Shown: positions 32,451 to 44,061 of the stretch, piece after piece
How positions within the stretch are numbered: position 1 is the stretch's first letter
Layout: each line of letters opens with the position of its first letter
Assembly: GCA_021234155.1 (NCBI GenBank)
Contig: JAJEKV010000009.1
Coordinates: 11,230,546 to 11,294,545 of the forward strand
Source of the DNA: Isoetes taiwanensis
Lineage: Eukaryota > Streptophyta > Lycopodiopsida > Isoetales > Isoetaceae
Direction: 5' to 3'
DNA: 64,000 nucleotides
Notes under the pieces: generated by a model
Databases searched by the model: none
What the model was told of the DNA's origin: nothing
What the model saw: the letters and a program-made list of their open reading frames with translations, nothing else
Made by a program: the position numbers and the translations under genes

Positions 32451-32818
32451 CTATTTATAGATGGTCAATTTTAGGTAAAAATTCAAGTTGCTCTATTTAA
32501 TGTGCCAGGGCACCTATTGACTTAAAACATATACTTATTTCAGAGTTTTCTAAGTACTGGTATCACACGTTGCGCCCAGGCCAAAACCTAGAGCCTTGGT
32601 TTTGCTTCTGGCGCGACGTGTGAGACATTGTACATTTTTGACTAAATTATGTGATTGTAATATACCATTCTAGCTAAATCTTATCTTAGAACTCGATCTA
32701 GCATGTTACTTTTTTGAAATTCATCAAGTATTAAGGTGTTTATGGTCTAATGTCTCGCACGTTGCACCCAGGGCAAAACCTGGAGTCTTGGTTTTAGCTC
32801 TGGCGCGACGTGTGAGAC
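32451..32818 (-). promoter_or_regulatory. Internal promoter module of the H3-like gene (TATA box plus paired 67-bp palindromes)
   Basis: CTATAAATAG (minus, 32460-32451) lies about 110 bp before the ATG, with a run of 13 G/C just downstream. Palindromic units at 32561-32626 and 32752-32818 match those before ORF-B. Their starts are 191 bp apart and the nearer one is about 101 bp from the TATA box. Copy 2 has the same module at 60282-60645, also with about 101 bp. Confidence 0.75.
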
Positions 32819-32890
32819 ATGCTTACCTTTAGAAGGATTTGGCTCAACTTTTTAGTCTTTTTATGTTCCAATTTGCTTAACTGTTACTAG

Positions 32891-33462
32891 TGTTTGGGGT
32901 CTGGGTTCGGGAACTCCTGCAAGACAGCCCTCTGTGAGGACCCTTGGATCTAACAGGAGAATCCGGGGGGACTATGTCACGCGGGATTTGCAAGAAAAGA
33001 ACAAGAAGAAGAAAACGGAACAGAAAAGAACAATGAGAGGAAAATGATATGCTTCTTTGATATCAATGATGAACATACATGAGCTCTCGCAATCGAGAGA
33101 AGACTGAAGAGAGACAAGACTCAAAACTCATCTAGCCCTCATATGCTAGCTCTACTCATATATATAGTACAATGGCCTTTGGCCCAATATAGACACTCTG
33201 ACTGATCTCGGTGCCGACTCCTGGAAGGAGGCCTGATTTGCAGGAATGTTGGCGGTGTCTCTTGAAGTGCCTAGAATCACGCTGACGCTGACGCAGGCGG
33301 TGACGGCCCCTCACTTGTCTGAGCGGCGCCTCTTGATAGGTCCGCCGCTTGGTCTTCTCAAGGGCCTTGGATGGCTGACCCGTGGTTGATCATGGATCCT
33401 TGAGCTTGACCTGGTCCGTCGTATGCATGAATAGTCCTGTACCAGGAGGCACAGGACTAACA
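32891..33462 (-). repeat. 3' LTR of the nested element
   Basis: 572 bp, TGTTTGGGGTCTGGG to GGCACAGGACTAACA. Paired with 43360-43924. The partner differs mainly by CTG to CCG changes and short losses. Confidence 0.93.
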
Positions 33463-33475
33463 CTCCCCCCCACCA

Positions 33476-36465
33476 AACGACACTCCGGGTGAAGAAAAGG
33501 AGGAAGTGTCTCTGAGGGCGGGAAGCCCTCAGTCTGAAAGTGATCCTCACGGGAGTGAGGACGGGCACCATTATGGTAACTGCTAATGAGATCCTGGCGT
33601 TTTTGAAGAGCAGGAGGAGTGTTGAGCCCAAGGGCGTGATCGGGCGCCAATGAGAAAATGAGAGCGCACCATGTCTTCAAGGGCCGCATGGGCTTCGTGA
33701 AGAAACAAACCGCACTCCATGAGGAGGCAAGTCCGAGACCGAAAAGCACTAACGCCGGCATTCGGATGGCGCAAGAAAAGATGGGACGCCGCCCGATTTG
33801 AGGAGCTGACCAGAGGCTCTTGAGAGCAAAGATTTAAAACCCACCGACGGTGGACCGGCGGGTCAGGGAGGTGGCAAAGATGCCGCAAGAAGGTGTCGAG
33901 GCCATAAATGGCATCCTGGGTCGCTGCCAACCACGCCAAGCATTGGCAATATAGATCCGTGTTTCAGAGTGTCTAAGGTGGCATTATCCTCCCAAGCGGA
34001 TCGCCCGACGGCGGGGATCCCACCGAGATCCGGCCGAGATTTGAGGTGGAGTGGATCCCGCTGCGGCCATCCATGACCTTGGTCCGTAAGGGAAGACGCC
34101 AATCAGAAGTAAGAAACCCGGGGCGGGAGGGGCACCCGAGAAGCATACGAGAGGGAGCCGCCCCTCGGGGCGGGTCGCCGAGCCGCCTCCCCCGACCACG
34201 ACAAGGGCGTGATCTAGAGCCTTGCACCAACGATCCCACTTTCGGGCGTGGAGCCGAGAGTAAACAGAGGGCTATCCCAACCCGTGGGAACCGCCTTTGC
34301 TATCCGTAAGAGCACGCAGCTTGATTGTAACCGCCAGTGCCGTGATGTAAACTTGTGCAAAGGGAAGATCCTGATGTCCCGTGATACTTCCTTATTTGTT
34401 GCAGCCGCTTTCAAATTTGCCGTAGAGGGCAAATGATGAGCAAGCTCCCATGTACTCTTGATGAAGAGCATGTGTCCGGTCATGATTAGACAGATAGGGG
34501 TTGTTATCCAAAAGCAACCATTGAAGTGTGGGGTCACCCCGAAAAGTTCCGATGTGGCCCATCTCGAAATTTGTCCCGTATCCGCCGGATAGAAATCATG
34601 AAAAATGTATGCCATTGGCTGAACAACTCAAGGTGATCATATCCGGATCGTCCACAAAGAATGAGATCAAAGACTAAAAGGGCACAAAATAAACCTTTGT
34701 CTTCAACAGAGAGTTCAGCCAGATCCGAAGAAAATCTCAAGGCGGCGCTAGGGAACATCAACGGACCATCACCGTATGCCACTTCGTAAGAAAGAGGTGG
34801 CGGCGGCAACCATATAATCCGGATAACCGGAAGGAATAGGGTAGTCAACAGGCAAAAGTTGAGAGCAATGGTAATGTAGCCTTCAAGTTTTGTCCGAGCC
34901 TCATCGCCAGATCAATAGTTTGCACTAGCCGTTGTTCGAGGTCACGGATCCTCGTGGTCCTTTTCTAACGTAAGCGTGGTTCGGGTCACGGACCCGCTTC
35001 GAGAAGTGTTAACCCGCGGAGGAGGCTTGCCCAGGGGCATTGAGTCGGCACGCCCATCTCCGCGTCATCAAGAAGTTTCGCTTCTGAACCTCCGTAAGTC
35101 GATCTTGGAGGGATGTGAGCCGAGAAGTCTGCGTGGGAGAGCTGAGCCGCCAAAGAGGCAATATGAGCGCCACGCCTGTAAGGTGTTGTTGAACTTGAGT
35201 ACCGTAATTTTCACAAAGCTCTGAGTACAAAGCGTTGAGTTTAGCAATATCTTTCTCCTTGTCACTAAGGAGGGTGTCTTTGGACTTGTGTTGCTCCAAT
35301 AAGGCCCGAAGTTCTGATTGAAGCCGAGCCCTCGTTGATCCGCAAGTAGGCTGGTCTGATCCCGCGCACTTTTGAGATCTATGCGGGCCTGTAAGAGAGC
35401 CCCATGCTTTTCTTGAAGTTGGGCCCCAAAGTTTGAACTTGTGCGCTTGCAGCTTGAAGGTTACTTGGCCAACCACATCCGAGGCCGTCCAGGGCCGTGG
35501 TGAACCCCATTCATAAGAGCTTCTTGGGATTCTTGTAACTTTAGAACAACAGCCTTGAGCATCCTGGCCGATATCGATACAACAAATTGACGAGGGTGCC
35601 GTGGTGGTGGAGCCGGCCGTTGCCTTGTTTGTGACGCTTGGGGACACATGATGAGGACTAGAGTGCTTGGTTTCTCAGAGGGAGGAGGAGACAAAGGACA
35701 TGCGGTGTTGAAGGTTGACATGACCGTAAGAAGAAGGGCGGAAGTGCCAACTTGATGAGTCTTAGGAAGTGACCTGTCTCCGAGTGGAATTTTGAGAATG
35801 AGAGTTTGTGGGAGGAAAGTAATGACAGATGAGGGGCTTGAAGATGGCCTCCCACGTAAGTTTCAGAGGGAGAAGTGGCAGCCCAAGACGGTCTACTTCT
35901 TGGAGAAGACGGTAGAACAGCAATTGGGGCCAATCAATGTGGTGGGTTGAGCGAGTAGCAGTGACTACGATATTATAGAAAGGTTTATTGATATGGGTGT
36001 TCTTGATAGAATACCCAAGGTACTTGCGCCACAGAAACTTAACAAAAGTTTCATGGGGCTTGTCAATATTTGTGAGGCGATGCACGTTTGCATGATAAGC
36101 AGGTGCACCAAACTCAGTGACATCAAGATCCCGTATGGCGCACCAAGATAAACAAGGGGTTTGCAAAGGAATATGGAATACCTCGGAAATTAGGTGTTGA
36201 GTCAAATAAATGGTGGTGCCATCGACCACCGTGGTGTATCCATGCGGGCCGTTGACGACGATGTTAGCGATGAACCGCCTTCAACCGGGTCGATTTGGAG
36301 CCTAAGTTCCATTTGAGAGAATTCAGAGTTTCAAGGCTCTCGCGATCGCATCGATTCGGCCAACAAGGGCTTCACCGGAAAGTGGGCCAAGAAAGAGACA
36401 GACTCTAAAAGAGCCATTTCCCTGGGAGCAGTAGCTTGAAGTGTAGAAAATTTTGGTGCAGCCAT
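33476..36465 (-). CDS. Extra downstream ORF(s) of the nested element
   Basis: Between integrase and the 3' LTR, protein-like pieces follow one another in several frames. From 36465: MAAPKFSTLQATAPREMALL. 36229-35762, the best block: TIYLTQHLISEVFHIPLQTP, PHETFVKFLWRKYLGYSIKN, QLLFYRLLQEVDRLGLPLLP. Then a coiled-coil (SELRALLEQHKSKDTLLSDK, IAKLNALYSELCENYG) near 35300. Further pieces lie at 34848-34214 and 33939-33583. This resembles the additional ORF of some plant Tat-lineage elements (a plant-mobile-like N-terminal domain plus coiled coil). Its function is unknown. Many indels break it. Confidence 0.5.
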
Positions 36466-36469
36466 GGCA

Positions 36470-37405
36470 AAGATTGGCGGAAAAGAACAATGATTCCAAG
36501 GCGGAGGACGAAAGCAAAGAACGGAGGACGAAAGCGCCAGAGAGACGAAAAGGTTTAGGGCGCCGCAAAGGTGGGGCTTAAGGGGCATGATAAGGGCTTA
36601 AGCCGCAACCGCTGATGGTGCCAGTGTCGAAAAGATGCCAAGGAGGTGATTGAGAGGCAAAAATTTGGCTAAGTCCCCAAACAACAAAGGGAGAAGAAGG
36701 AATGAACGGTGGAGATGAGGCGTGAGAGAATGATGGGATGTGACAGTGGCCAAAGGACACACATTAATGTTCGACGGGCGAAAAGAAGGAATGGCATTTA
36801 ATGCCGCCAACTCAAGTGGGATATCATTAAAAGGAATGTGTCGAAGGTACCATGGCTAGATATGCGGCGGAGAAAAGATTCTCGCTTAGAAACAAATTTT
36901 GCATTGCAAACACGCTGGCGATTTATGTGATTGGTCCACGCCGACAAGGACTTCCTCGGCCATTGGCTATATATGACGAACCGAGTAAACGGCATCCGAT
37001 GGCGCCAAAGATGCCTCGCCGCCGGTTTGAACGAGGACCGCACTATGCCCACGAACCGCCGAGTGGATTACCCGCAAGATGAATTGTCCGACCTTCGGGC
37101 GCCGCCACAATCGTGGGCGCGAGAATGGACGGCCGGTGTGTGCGGGATGGCTGAACATCCCGACCAAGACCAACGGGATGGAGGTGGTTCTCGCACCTTC
37201 GCCGATCCTCGAAAGGAACCTCTACCACATCCTCGCGATCACCTCCTCCAAAACCCGAGTAGAGGGTTTTTCTTCTTAGGACTTAGTAGATAGGGCTCGA
37301 GCCCGCTTTTTGTATATAGGGCGCGCCCATAGCGAAATAGCCGGGCAGCGCCCACATTTTGTAAAAAATTCCACCTATAATATAAATATGCCGCCGGTTT
37401 AGTCA
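36470..37405. other. Spacer between nested integrase and extra ORF
   Basis: GC-rich, with plus-strand open frames (36852-37293) that show no family resemblance and are probably shadows of degraded minus-strand sequence. No regulatory motif identified. Confidence 0.4.
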
Positions 37406-40305
37406 CTATCCGTTGTGTGTGCGGTCCGAACAAAGATCCGCTTTGTGGATGTGCACTTTCGTTGTATGAAATGTTTTGAGGCGAAAGCCATTAACCGCTG
37501 TAGGTAATGGAGTGCCATCTAACTCAGCAGCTTGAAAAACGCCGGGTCGAACCACTTGAACAATTTGATAAGGGCCAAGCCAACGAAACTTAAGTTTACC
37601 CGAAAAAGTTTTGTACCGAGAATCATAAAGAAGAACCAAATCTCCTTCGTTGAATGTTTTTGTCTTCACCGCCGCTTGTCATGTAAGGATTTTTGCAACC
37701 GTTGTCCATGAAGAACACGAATATAAGCATCTCTTCTAAGTTCATCCAACTGCTCCAATTGATAAACCCTTTCTTTGAGTGCAAAGAAAGCGGATTATGG
37801 GCGTGAGCTGAAAAAAACGGAGGGTTGGAAGTATGTATTCAAACGGCATGAGAGCTTCTTGACCATAAACCAATTTGAAAGGGGTGTGACCAGAGCTATT
37901 TTGAAACAAGTATTGTAATCCCAAAGAACAAGAGGGAAGTTTGTTTTGCCAATCGGTCGCGCATGGTGAAGCATCACAAATTTTCTTGAGAATTGTGACC
38001 GAGTTTTGTTTGTGCTTTCTCGCCAAACCATTCCCTTGAGGATAGTAAGGTGTGCTCTTGTGATGATGTATCGAGATAAATCCCAGCCCTTTGATGGTAT
38101 GATTGATAAAATGGACACCACGATCACCGACCAGCCCGTGGGGCAGCCAATCGCTGATGATTTGTTGATAGAGGACCTTGGTCGTGGCCGGCCGCAGTTG
38201 TTGTCCGAAGTGCGCAAGCTTCCGCCCATTTGGTAGCGTGAAGTCGCGAGAACTGAATGTAGCGCACGGGTGTGCCGCGCAGAGGATCGATGGGTCCCAC
38301 AAAATCCATTCTCCATTTGCCGAAGGAAGTGGCGCGGGCGACCGGCGCCAAGGGAAGAGCGCCACGGCCGTGGGTCGCCCCACACGCCGGCAAGCATCAC
38401 ACGCGGCGGCGCGGGCGGAGCGCCTTTGAAGAGCGTGGGCCAAAAATAACCAAGAAGAAGGATTTTGCGCGTCGTAGTGTCACCATGAAAATGACCACCA
38501 CCGAGCCCTTCATGGGCTTCTGACAATATCCGGGACCTCATGAGGGAGAACACAAATAAAGAATGGTATCCTTACCCTTTTTGTAAAGATGGCCCGCAAC
38601 CATGGTGTAGTCACCGGACCTCGCGGAGAAATTGATGTCGACGGATTGTCGCTATCGAGAGAGCGCGGCGCCCTCCGGGTGGAAGAGCGCTGTGAGGAGA
38701 TATCGCCGAAAGTCATGGAACCAATGTGGTGTTGCCGCGACCGTAAAGAGTTGAGCATCGTGAAAGGCGCCCCGAGACTCCAAAGAGAGGATCATCCGTG
38801 GGGGATGCGTGAAAGATAATCCGACAACATGAGATTTGGCCGCCTTGTGAACAATTTCAAAAGGTGCAAATTCTGCAGTATAGGACCCAACGTGCAATGC
38901 GCCCGTGGGCGGGATTTGTTGATCAAGTAAAGAAGTGCCCGGTGGTCAACAAAGAATTTGATTTGACTCGCCCAAAAGATAGTGACGGAAGCGCTGGACG
39001 CAGAAAATTAAACCCAAGGCTTCTCGCCTGCGGGCGTAGTAGTTTGCGTTCAGCCAGAATTGAGTTTCCACCGGGCGAAGCGTTTGGTTTGTCAAGCAGC
39101 GATCATATTCTTGAGAAAGAACAGCTCCAATAGCAAAGGCCGAGACATCGACATGGACATGAAAGGGCTTGTCCCATTGAGGAGGAACAAGAACCGGGGC
39201 CCGAGTAAGCAAGAGCTTCAATCGTTGAAAGCAAAGATCCGCCTGGGAATTCCAAGCCCGTGTGGATTCATCACCCGTGAGTTTATGAATGGGATCCGCA
39301 ATGGTCAAGAGTCCGTGAAATGAAGGTGGAGTAATAATTGACCTTACCCAAGAAAGAGCGTGTTTCCTTTATATTGGCGGTGCTTGAGCCTTGAGCACAC
39401 AAACCGATTTTGGCAGATCCGTGGTGATACCGCTTTGGTTTACCACATGTCCCAACAGAACACATGAAGTGACACAAAAGGTGCATTTCTGATTGAGACT
39501 AATGCCTGACTCATCACATTTCAAAGACAAGTTCCAATTTATCCAAATGGTCAGCCATGGAACTGTAGGCAGAGAAGTCATCTTGAAAATTTTGCAAGAA
39601 GGGATTTTCCTTCATAAAATCCTGAAAAACCGAGAGCATGATACGCTGAAACGTGGATGGAGAGTTTGATAATCCAAAAGGAACCACCTTGTAGGCAAAA
39701 AGTGACCCCACCGGGTGGTGAAGGTAGTCTTGAGTTGGTCGATTCTTTGATTGAGATCCGATTATAGCCGTAAAACCATCCATGAAGGAGTACATCTCAT
39801 GTCCAAAGAACCTCTTTTCCAAACCCGGTCCAGAAGGAAAGGGGAAAATGATCACGCCCGTGGCCCTGATTGAGTTTTTCGGTAGTGCACACAAACGCGG
39901 ATCTTACCATTGTGTTTGAGTGCAATGACGATGGGGCTCACCCACTCGTAATGTTTGACCTCATAGATCAAACCCGCAGCAGAAGGAGTTTGTCAATTTC
40001 TGCCTTGACGCCGATCACTGTAATTGGGGTGAGCCGGCATCGCCGCTGCTGCTAGATCGGGCGCATCGAATTTGGTAGGAATGGTGAGTTCCCCAAGGTT
40101 TTGTTGATCCCCAAGATCTCTCAGCTCCGTGCGAAAATGTGTTTGAACTTTTGAAAAGCGTGACGGCCCCGCTACGATAGGGTGTGGGAAGATTGGCAAA
40201 ATCCGGACAGGCCGATTGTTGCCTACGCCCACAATCTCTACGCCGAGTCCGAATATAGGGGATAACTTCCATGTCCCGGACAATATGAGCAGGAGGTTGA
40301 AGCAT
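37406..40305 (-). pseudogene. pol: Nested element pol: RT, RNase H, integrase, broken frames
   Basis: RT pieces: HYEWVSPIVIALKHNGKIRV (about 39950), FAYKVVPFGLSNSPSTFQRI and a FQDDFSAYSS catalytic block (about 39600), then LLGHVVNQSGI. RNase H, 39308-38946: WDKPFHVHVDVSAFAIGAVL and RRREALGLIFCVQRFRHYLL. Integrase, 38553-37742: HEGLGGGHFHGDTTTRKILL (His of the zinc site), DFVGPI, YIQFSRLHATKWAEA, GDRGVHFIN and YYPQGNGLAR. C terminus, 37669-37406: GDLVLLYDSRYKTFSGKLKF, RWLGPYQI, with no chromodomain after it. At least six frame changes. The order is standard Gypsy. Confidence 0.85.
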
Positions 40306-40499
40306 AACAGATGCGTGGCGCCTGCGTGGTGAAAAAGAGAGGTTGCCGAAGCTTCCTCAAGCGGGTTGCTTCATGACAAAGTACTTCCACAGAACCGCAG
40401 GAGGTTCAAATATCCGAAAAGTGATCAACACGTTGATTCGATTGCAAGGAGCCGTAAAGGGTCAAGCAAAGCAGCCACAGCGGTCCCTGATCAAGAGTC

Positions 40500-41200
40500 A
40501 TTTCTCCCCAAGGATCAGATACTCGGGTAGGATGACGAGGCGCGCACTCGCATTTGGAGCCCCTCGACTTGATAAATATTCTCGGGCGCCCTCGTGAGTG
40601 CCTGAGAGAGAGGGTTCAAAGATTGTCGACGGAAATGATTTTGCCGGTTTCCAAGTCCATGGTGGCATTGAGGTGACCATCGCTGATGACTAACCGATCC
40701 GTGGCCCAAGAATGAATGCTCTTGGCCCTGGGGAGAAAAGGTCTCGCCGACCAACATTTCATAATCACCGGATCTTCTCCAGCCTTCCAAACACCAAATT
40801 CCAAGGGGAATCCGAGATCACCTATGTTGATGTGAAGAAGAGGCGTGACGCCTTGAGGTCTCGTGGATATGGCCATTGGCCAATTTGATGTCATATGGGG
40901 CACGATAGAGTTGTTTGATGCCCATTTGTTTGCGGAGTTTATCCGTGATGAGATTGACCGCGCTACCTCCGGCCAATTTGAATATGATTGACTTGTTGAT
41001 TGCCCACCGTGGCATGGACCGTGGGAGTAGAGGTAGCAACAGCCCCAACCAAAACAAAATGGAGTGGTAACCGGTCCTTGAGAGCGTGACAGAAGTTTCA
41101 AAATTGTAGCCAAGCTTAAAGGAATTTTGATTTTGGCTAGCTCCTCTTGGAGTTCCGTGAGGCACATGAGAAAAAGGATCGGCCGGATCCACAAAAGCGG
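40500..41200 (-). pseudogene. Nested element aspartic protease region
   Basis: At about 40990-40880 a frame reads FKLAGGSAVNLITDKLRKQM, GIKQLYRAPYDIKLANGH, the retropepsin pattern in which the catalytic motif would be D-G/S-G/A-S-A-V; here it reads AGGSA, so the Asp is not visible. Downstream pieces (GDLGFPLEFGVWKAGEDPVI) look like the second strand of the fold. Short and damaged. Confidence 0.55.
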
Positions 41201-43150
41201 AGTGCGTGGTAAGGAAGCAAAGAACTTTTTGAGTAGGTCAACCTCCGCAAATGATATTGGGATATATCCGAGAGCGTGGAGGTTGAGAGACGGAAGGTGC
41301 GCCTTTGTCGCTGTTGAGCTCTCGCGGTGGCATGGACATTAGCCAACGCGGCGGCCTTCAGCAGCTTTGCATGAGGTTCAAAATGCTTTGGCTTAACTTT
41401 AGGCATGACATTCGCATGAGTTTCTCCAAGTCCGGTGCAAAATGGACCTTTTGTCTTCTCGCATGAGGAATGGCGCCGACCGCAAAGGCAAAGTTGCGCG
41501 CCATTAGGAATAATGGTTAAGGGACGTGACGCTCGGTTCGGCGCGGAAACCAAACCAACCCAATTTGATGGCCGGACCGAGGATTAAGAGCCCGAAAAAT
41601 TTCTTCCCCGTGTTTGTTGATCCATCCGAGGTTGATTGGCGAGAGCAAAGTTGATAGCGTGATTGCCGAGGCGCCGCGAGGTGGCTTCCGGAGAACCGAC
41701 GCTGGCCTTGTTTGCCATTAGCAATCCGAGTTGGTAAGCCGCGGAGAGGGACTGATGTGGTCCGATTAGTGCCGTGAAGCCGCACCAACTTGGGGAAGTT
41801 GAGGACACGCCGCGGGCGGGTATGACCCCATTCTTGACAAAGATAACACCGAAGCTGGCGATCAAAAGGAGAACGCGTGTTGGGTCCCCGCTGTTGCCCC
41901 TGAAGGTCGATAGAGTTGATTGGGTTGCTCAGAGTGGTGGTCGCCGATATGGCGATTGGTGCCGAGGTGTTGTTTGCACTTGATAAACCATTTTGTTGCG
42001 GAAAGGTGTAGGATGAGTGCGAAAGTGCATTCTTCCGGGCATGATTGCACATGTTGCGCATTTACAATGAGGCAGCCATTGGTGGAGTTGCACTCATTCG
42101 CCAAGTGGCCTTGATATTTGCGCATATGGCACCGATCCGACCAAGGCCGCTGGATTGGCGGTTGAGGTTGAACAGCCAGCCCGGGAACCATGACGGGTGA
42201 AATGAAAGGGAGCTCCCGGAAGAGCCACGCCACGGAGGAAACATTGACCGAAAGTGATTGACAAGATCGATAGCCTGCCCCAAAGTCTTCGCTGTGTATT
42301 CACCATGAGTCCGATAGTCGAGGAAGTCCTTGGAGAAACCGCACCAAGATCCGCCTCGGTGGGGTACTCCTTGAGTTTGCCGAAAGCGTAATGTGAAGAC
42401 GGTCTGCAAAAATCCCTGCGCACTGCGGGCTCTTGTTGAAGGTCATTGAGTTGCTTGAGATGAAGTTGATCATCATCCGTGGTCCCATAATGAGAAAGAA
42501 AAGCGCCATTTCGACCAATCTTGTTTCCAAAGGGCTTTTGTTGGACATGAGCCATTGATGAGGGGAGCCACGCAATGTGGTGGAAAAGATGTGGAATTTC
42601 AGCTTGAGGTTGCGATGACCATTCAGACAGCCGAGCCTCAAATTCTTCCATGTGGGCCTGAGCACTTTGGTCTAAAGGTTTGCCTTCGTGTTGCCAAAGG
42701 TGGGATAAGTCACCTTAAGGGTCCGAAAGGTAGAGGTAAAAGTGCCGGGCTGGACCGAACATGATAGTGAGGATATTGAGGTGGAGTTGGAGGGGGTATG
42801 GTGCCGGAAAGACCCCGCCAAGGGGGTGGCCGAGGTGGGGGTACCGAGGTGTCCGATCATTGGGTTTGAGGTCCGTAAGATTGTAAACAGGAAGAGCGGG
42901 GGAAAGGTAGGGAAGGGAAAATCCCGGGAGGAGCAAAAGAGACATGTGGATATCCCCGCGCTCACCCGAGGGAGATGATGGTTGTGAAGGCAGAGGCGAT
43001 GGCCGAAGAGAGTGATGGATGAAGGCATGTTCGGGGTATGAAAGTAAGGTTGAGCAGTGGAGCCGGATAGGGCCCCCCGATAGTGATGAGGAGACCGAGG
43101 TCGTGGAGCAATGTTTGCACGCTTTGAGGTGGAGAATTTGGACGAGACAT
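41200..43150 (-). pseudogene. gag: Nested element gag, two zinc-knuckle-like motifs, broken frames
   Basis: Likely start MSRPNSPPQSVQTLLHDLGL at 43150. A capsid-like part at about 42650-42300 (MEEFEARLSEWSSQPQAEIP, LHLKQLNDLQQEP). Knuckle-like motifs CHMRKYQGHLANEC (about 42120) and CYLCQEWGHTRP (about 41850). Between them the frame changes repeatedly. Matches the size and order expected of a plant Gypsy gag. Confidence 0.65.
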
Positions 43151-43335
43151 GACACGAGGGGTGGGTGGCGCCGACCGAGCCCTAGACCGAATGTGGCCTC
43201 CTCAATGTCATAAGCGTATCCATACATGTCACGCAACAGCTTCCCGCCGATGATGGCGCCCAATCGAGACGCCCGGGGGAAAGAAGTTCTTCCGCGTGAA
43301 GTTTCTACGCACATGGCGATGTAAGAAGGGAAAAT

Positions 43336-43348
43336 GAATCGCACCCCA
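43336..43348 (-). other. Possible PBS of the nested element
   Basis: TGGGGTGCGATTC (minus) begins 11 nt after the 5' LTR and is complementary to a tRNA 3' end reading GAATCGCACCCCA. The tRNA is not identified, and an 11-nt gap is long for a PBS, so this is tentative. Confidence 0.35.
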
Positions 43349-43359
43349 AGGCAACATGT

Positions 43360-43924
43360 TGTTTGGGGTCCGGGTTCGAACTCCCAAAGACAGCCCTCCG
43401 TGAGGACCCTTGATCTAACAGAGAATCCGGGGACTATGTCACGCCGGGATTTGCAAGAAAAGAACAAGAAAAACAAAACGGAACGAAAAAAGAACAATGA
43501 GAGGAAAATGATATGCTTCTTTGATATCAATGATGAACATACATGAGCTCTCGCAATCGAGAGAAGACCAAGAGAGACAAGACTCAAAACTCATCTAGCC
43601 CCTCATATGCTAGCTCTACTCATATATATAGTACAATGGCCTTTGGCCCAATATAGACACTGACCGATCTCGGTGCCGACTCGAAGGAGGCCCGATTTGG
43701 CGTGAATGTTGGCGGTGTCTCTTGAAGTGCCTAGAATCACGCCGACGCCGACGCAGCGGTGACGGCCCCCTCACTTGTCCGAGCGGCGCCTCTTGATAGG
43801 CTGCTGCTTGGTCTTCTTCATGGGCCTTGGATGGCTGACCCGCGGTTGATCATGATCCTTGAGCTTGACCTGGTCCGTCAGATGTGCATGAATAGTCCCG
43901 TACTGTGAGGCACAGGGATCGACA
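43360..43924 (-). repeat. 5' LTR of the nested element
   Basis: 565 bp, TGTTTGGGGTCCGGG to GGGATCGACA, followed by the ACTAG duplication. Compared with 32891-33462, almost every CTG of the other copy is CCG here. Confidence 0.92.
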
Positions 43925-44049
43925 ACTAGCTTAGCATATACTACAAAAATGAGAAAACATTTTCCCACTTTTCGAGGTTTGAGGATCCTATCAAGTTAGT
44001 ACTACTGGGAGTATGGCCAGTGCTTTGCTCTTGGTCACCAAGAACATTG

Positions 44050-44061
44050 CTCTAATACCAC
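44050..44061 (-). promoter_or_regulatory. Initiator tRNA-Met primer binding site of copy 1
   Basis: TGGTATTAGAGC (minus) starts immediately after the 5' LTR. It differs by one base from the common plant PBS TGGTATCAGAGC. Copy 2 has TGGTATCGAGC in the same place (60082-60092). Confidence 0.9.

Larger units (their letters stand above)
32891..43924 (-). mobile_element. Nested 11-kb Gypsy-type LTR retrotransposon
   Basis: LTRs at 32891-33462 and 43360-43924 (TGTTTGGGG...ACA), with a 5-bp target duplication ACTAG at 32886-32890 and 43925-43929. Copy 2 of the host element holds the empty site (GCTAAGCTAGTAACAATTAAG near 60206), so removing this element and one ACTAG restores the leader exactly. 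A GGTGGGGGGGAG PPT (minus) abuts the left LTR, so it reads on the minus strand. Order: gag, protease, RT, RNase H, integrase, then about 3 kb of extra coding. No chromodomain was found, and the extra downstream ORF points to the non-chromovirus (Tat/Athila-like) branch. Frames are heavily broken; see the CTG-to-CCG finding before calling this decay. Confidence 0.92.

Noticed and set aside
36852-37293. Plus-strand gene at 36.9-37.3 kb
   Set aside because: No family resemblance, GC-rich, and lies within the minus-oriented nested element.
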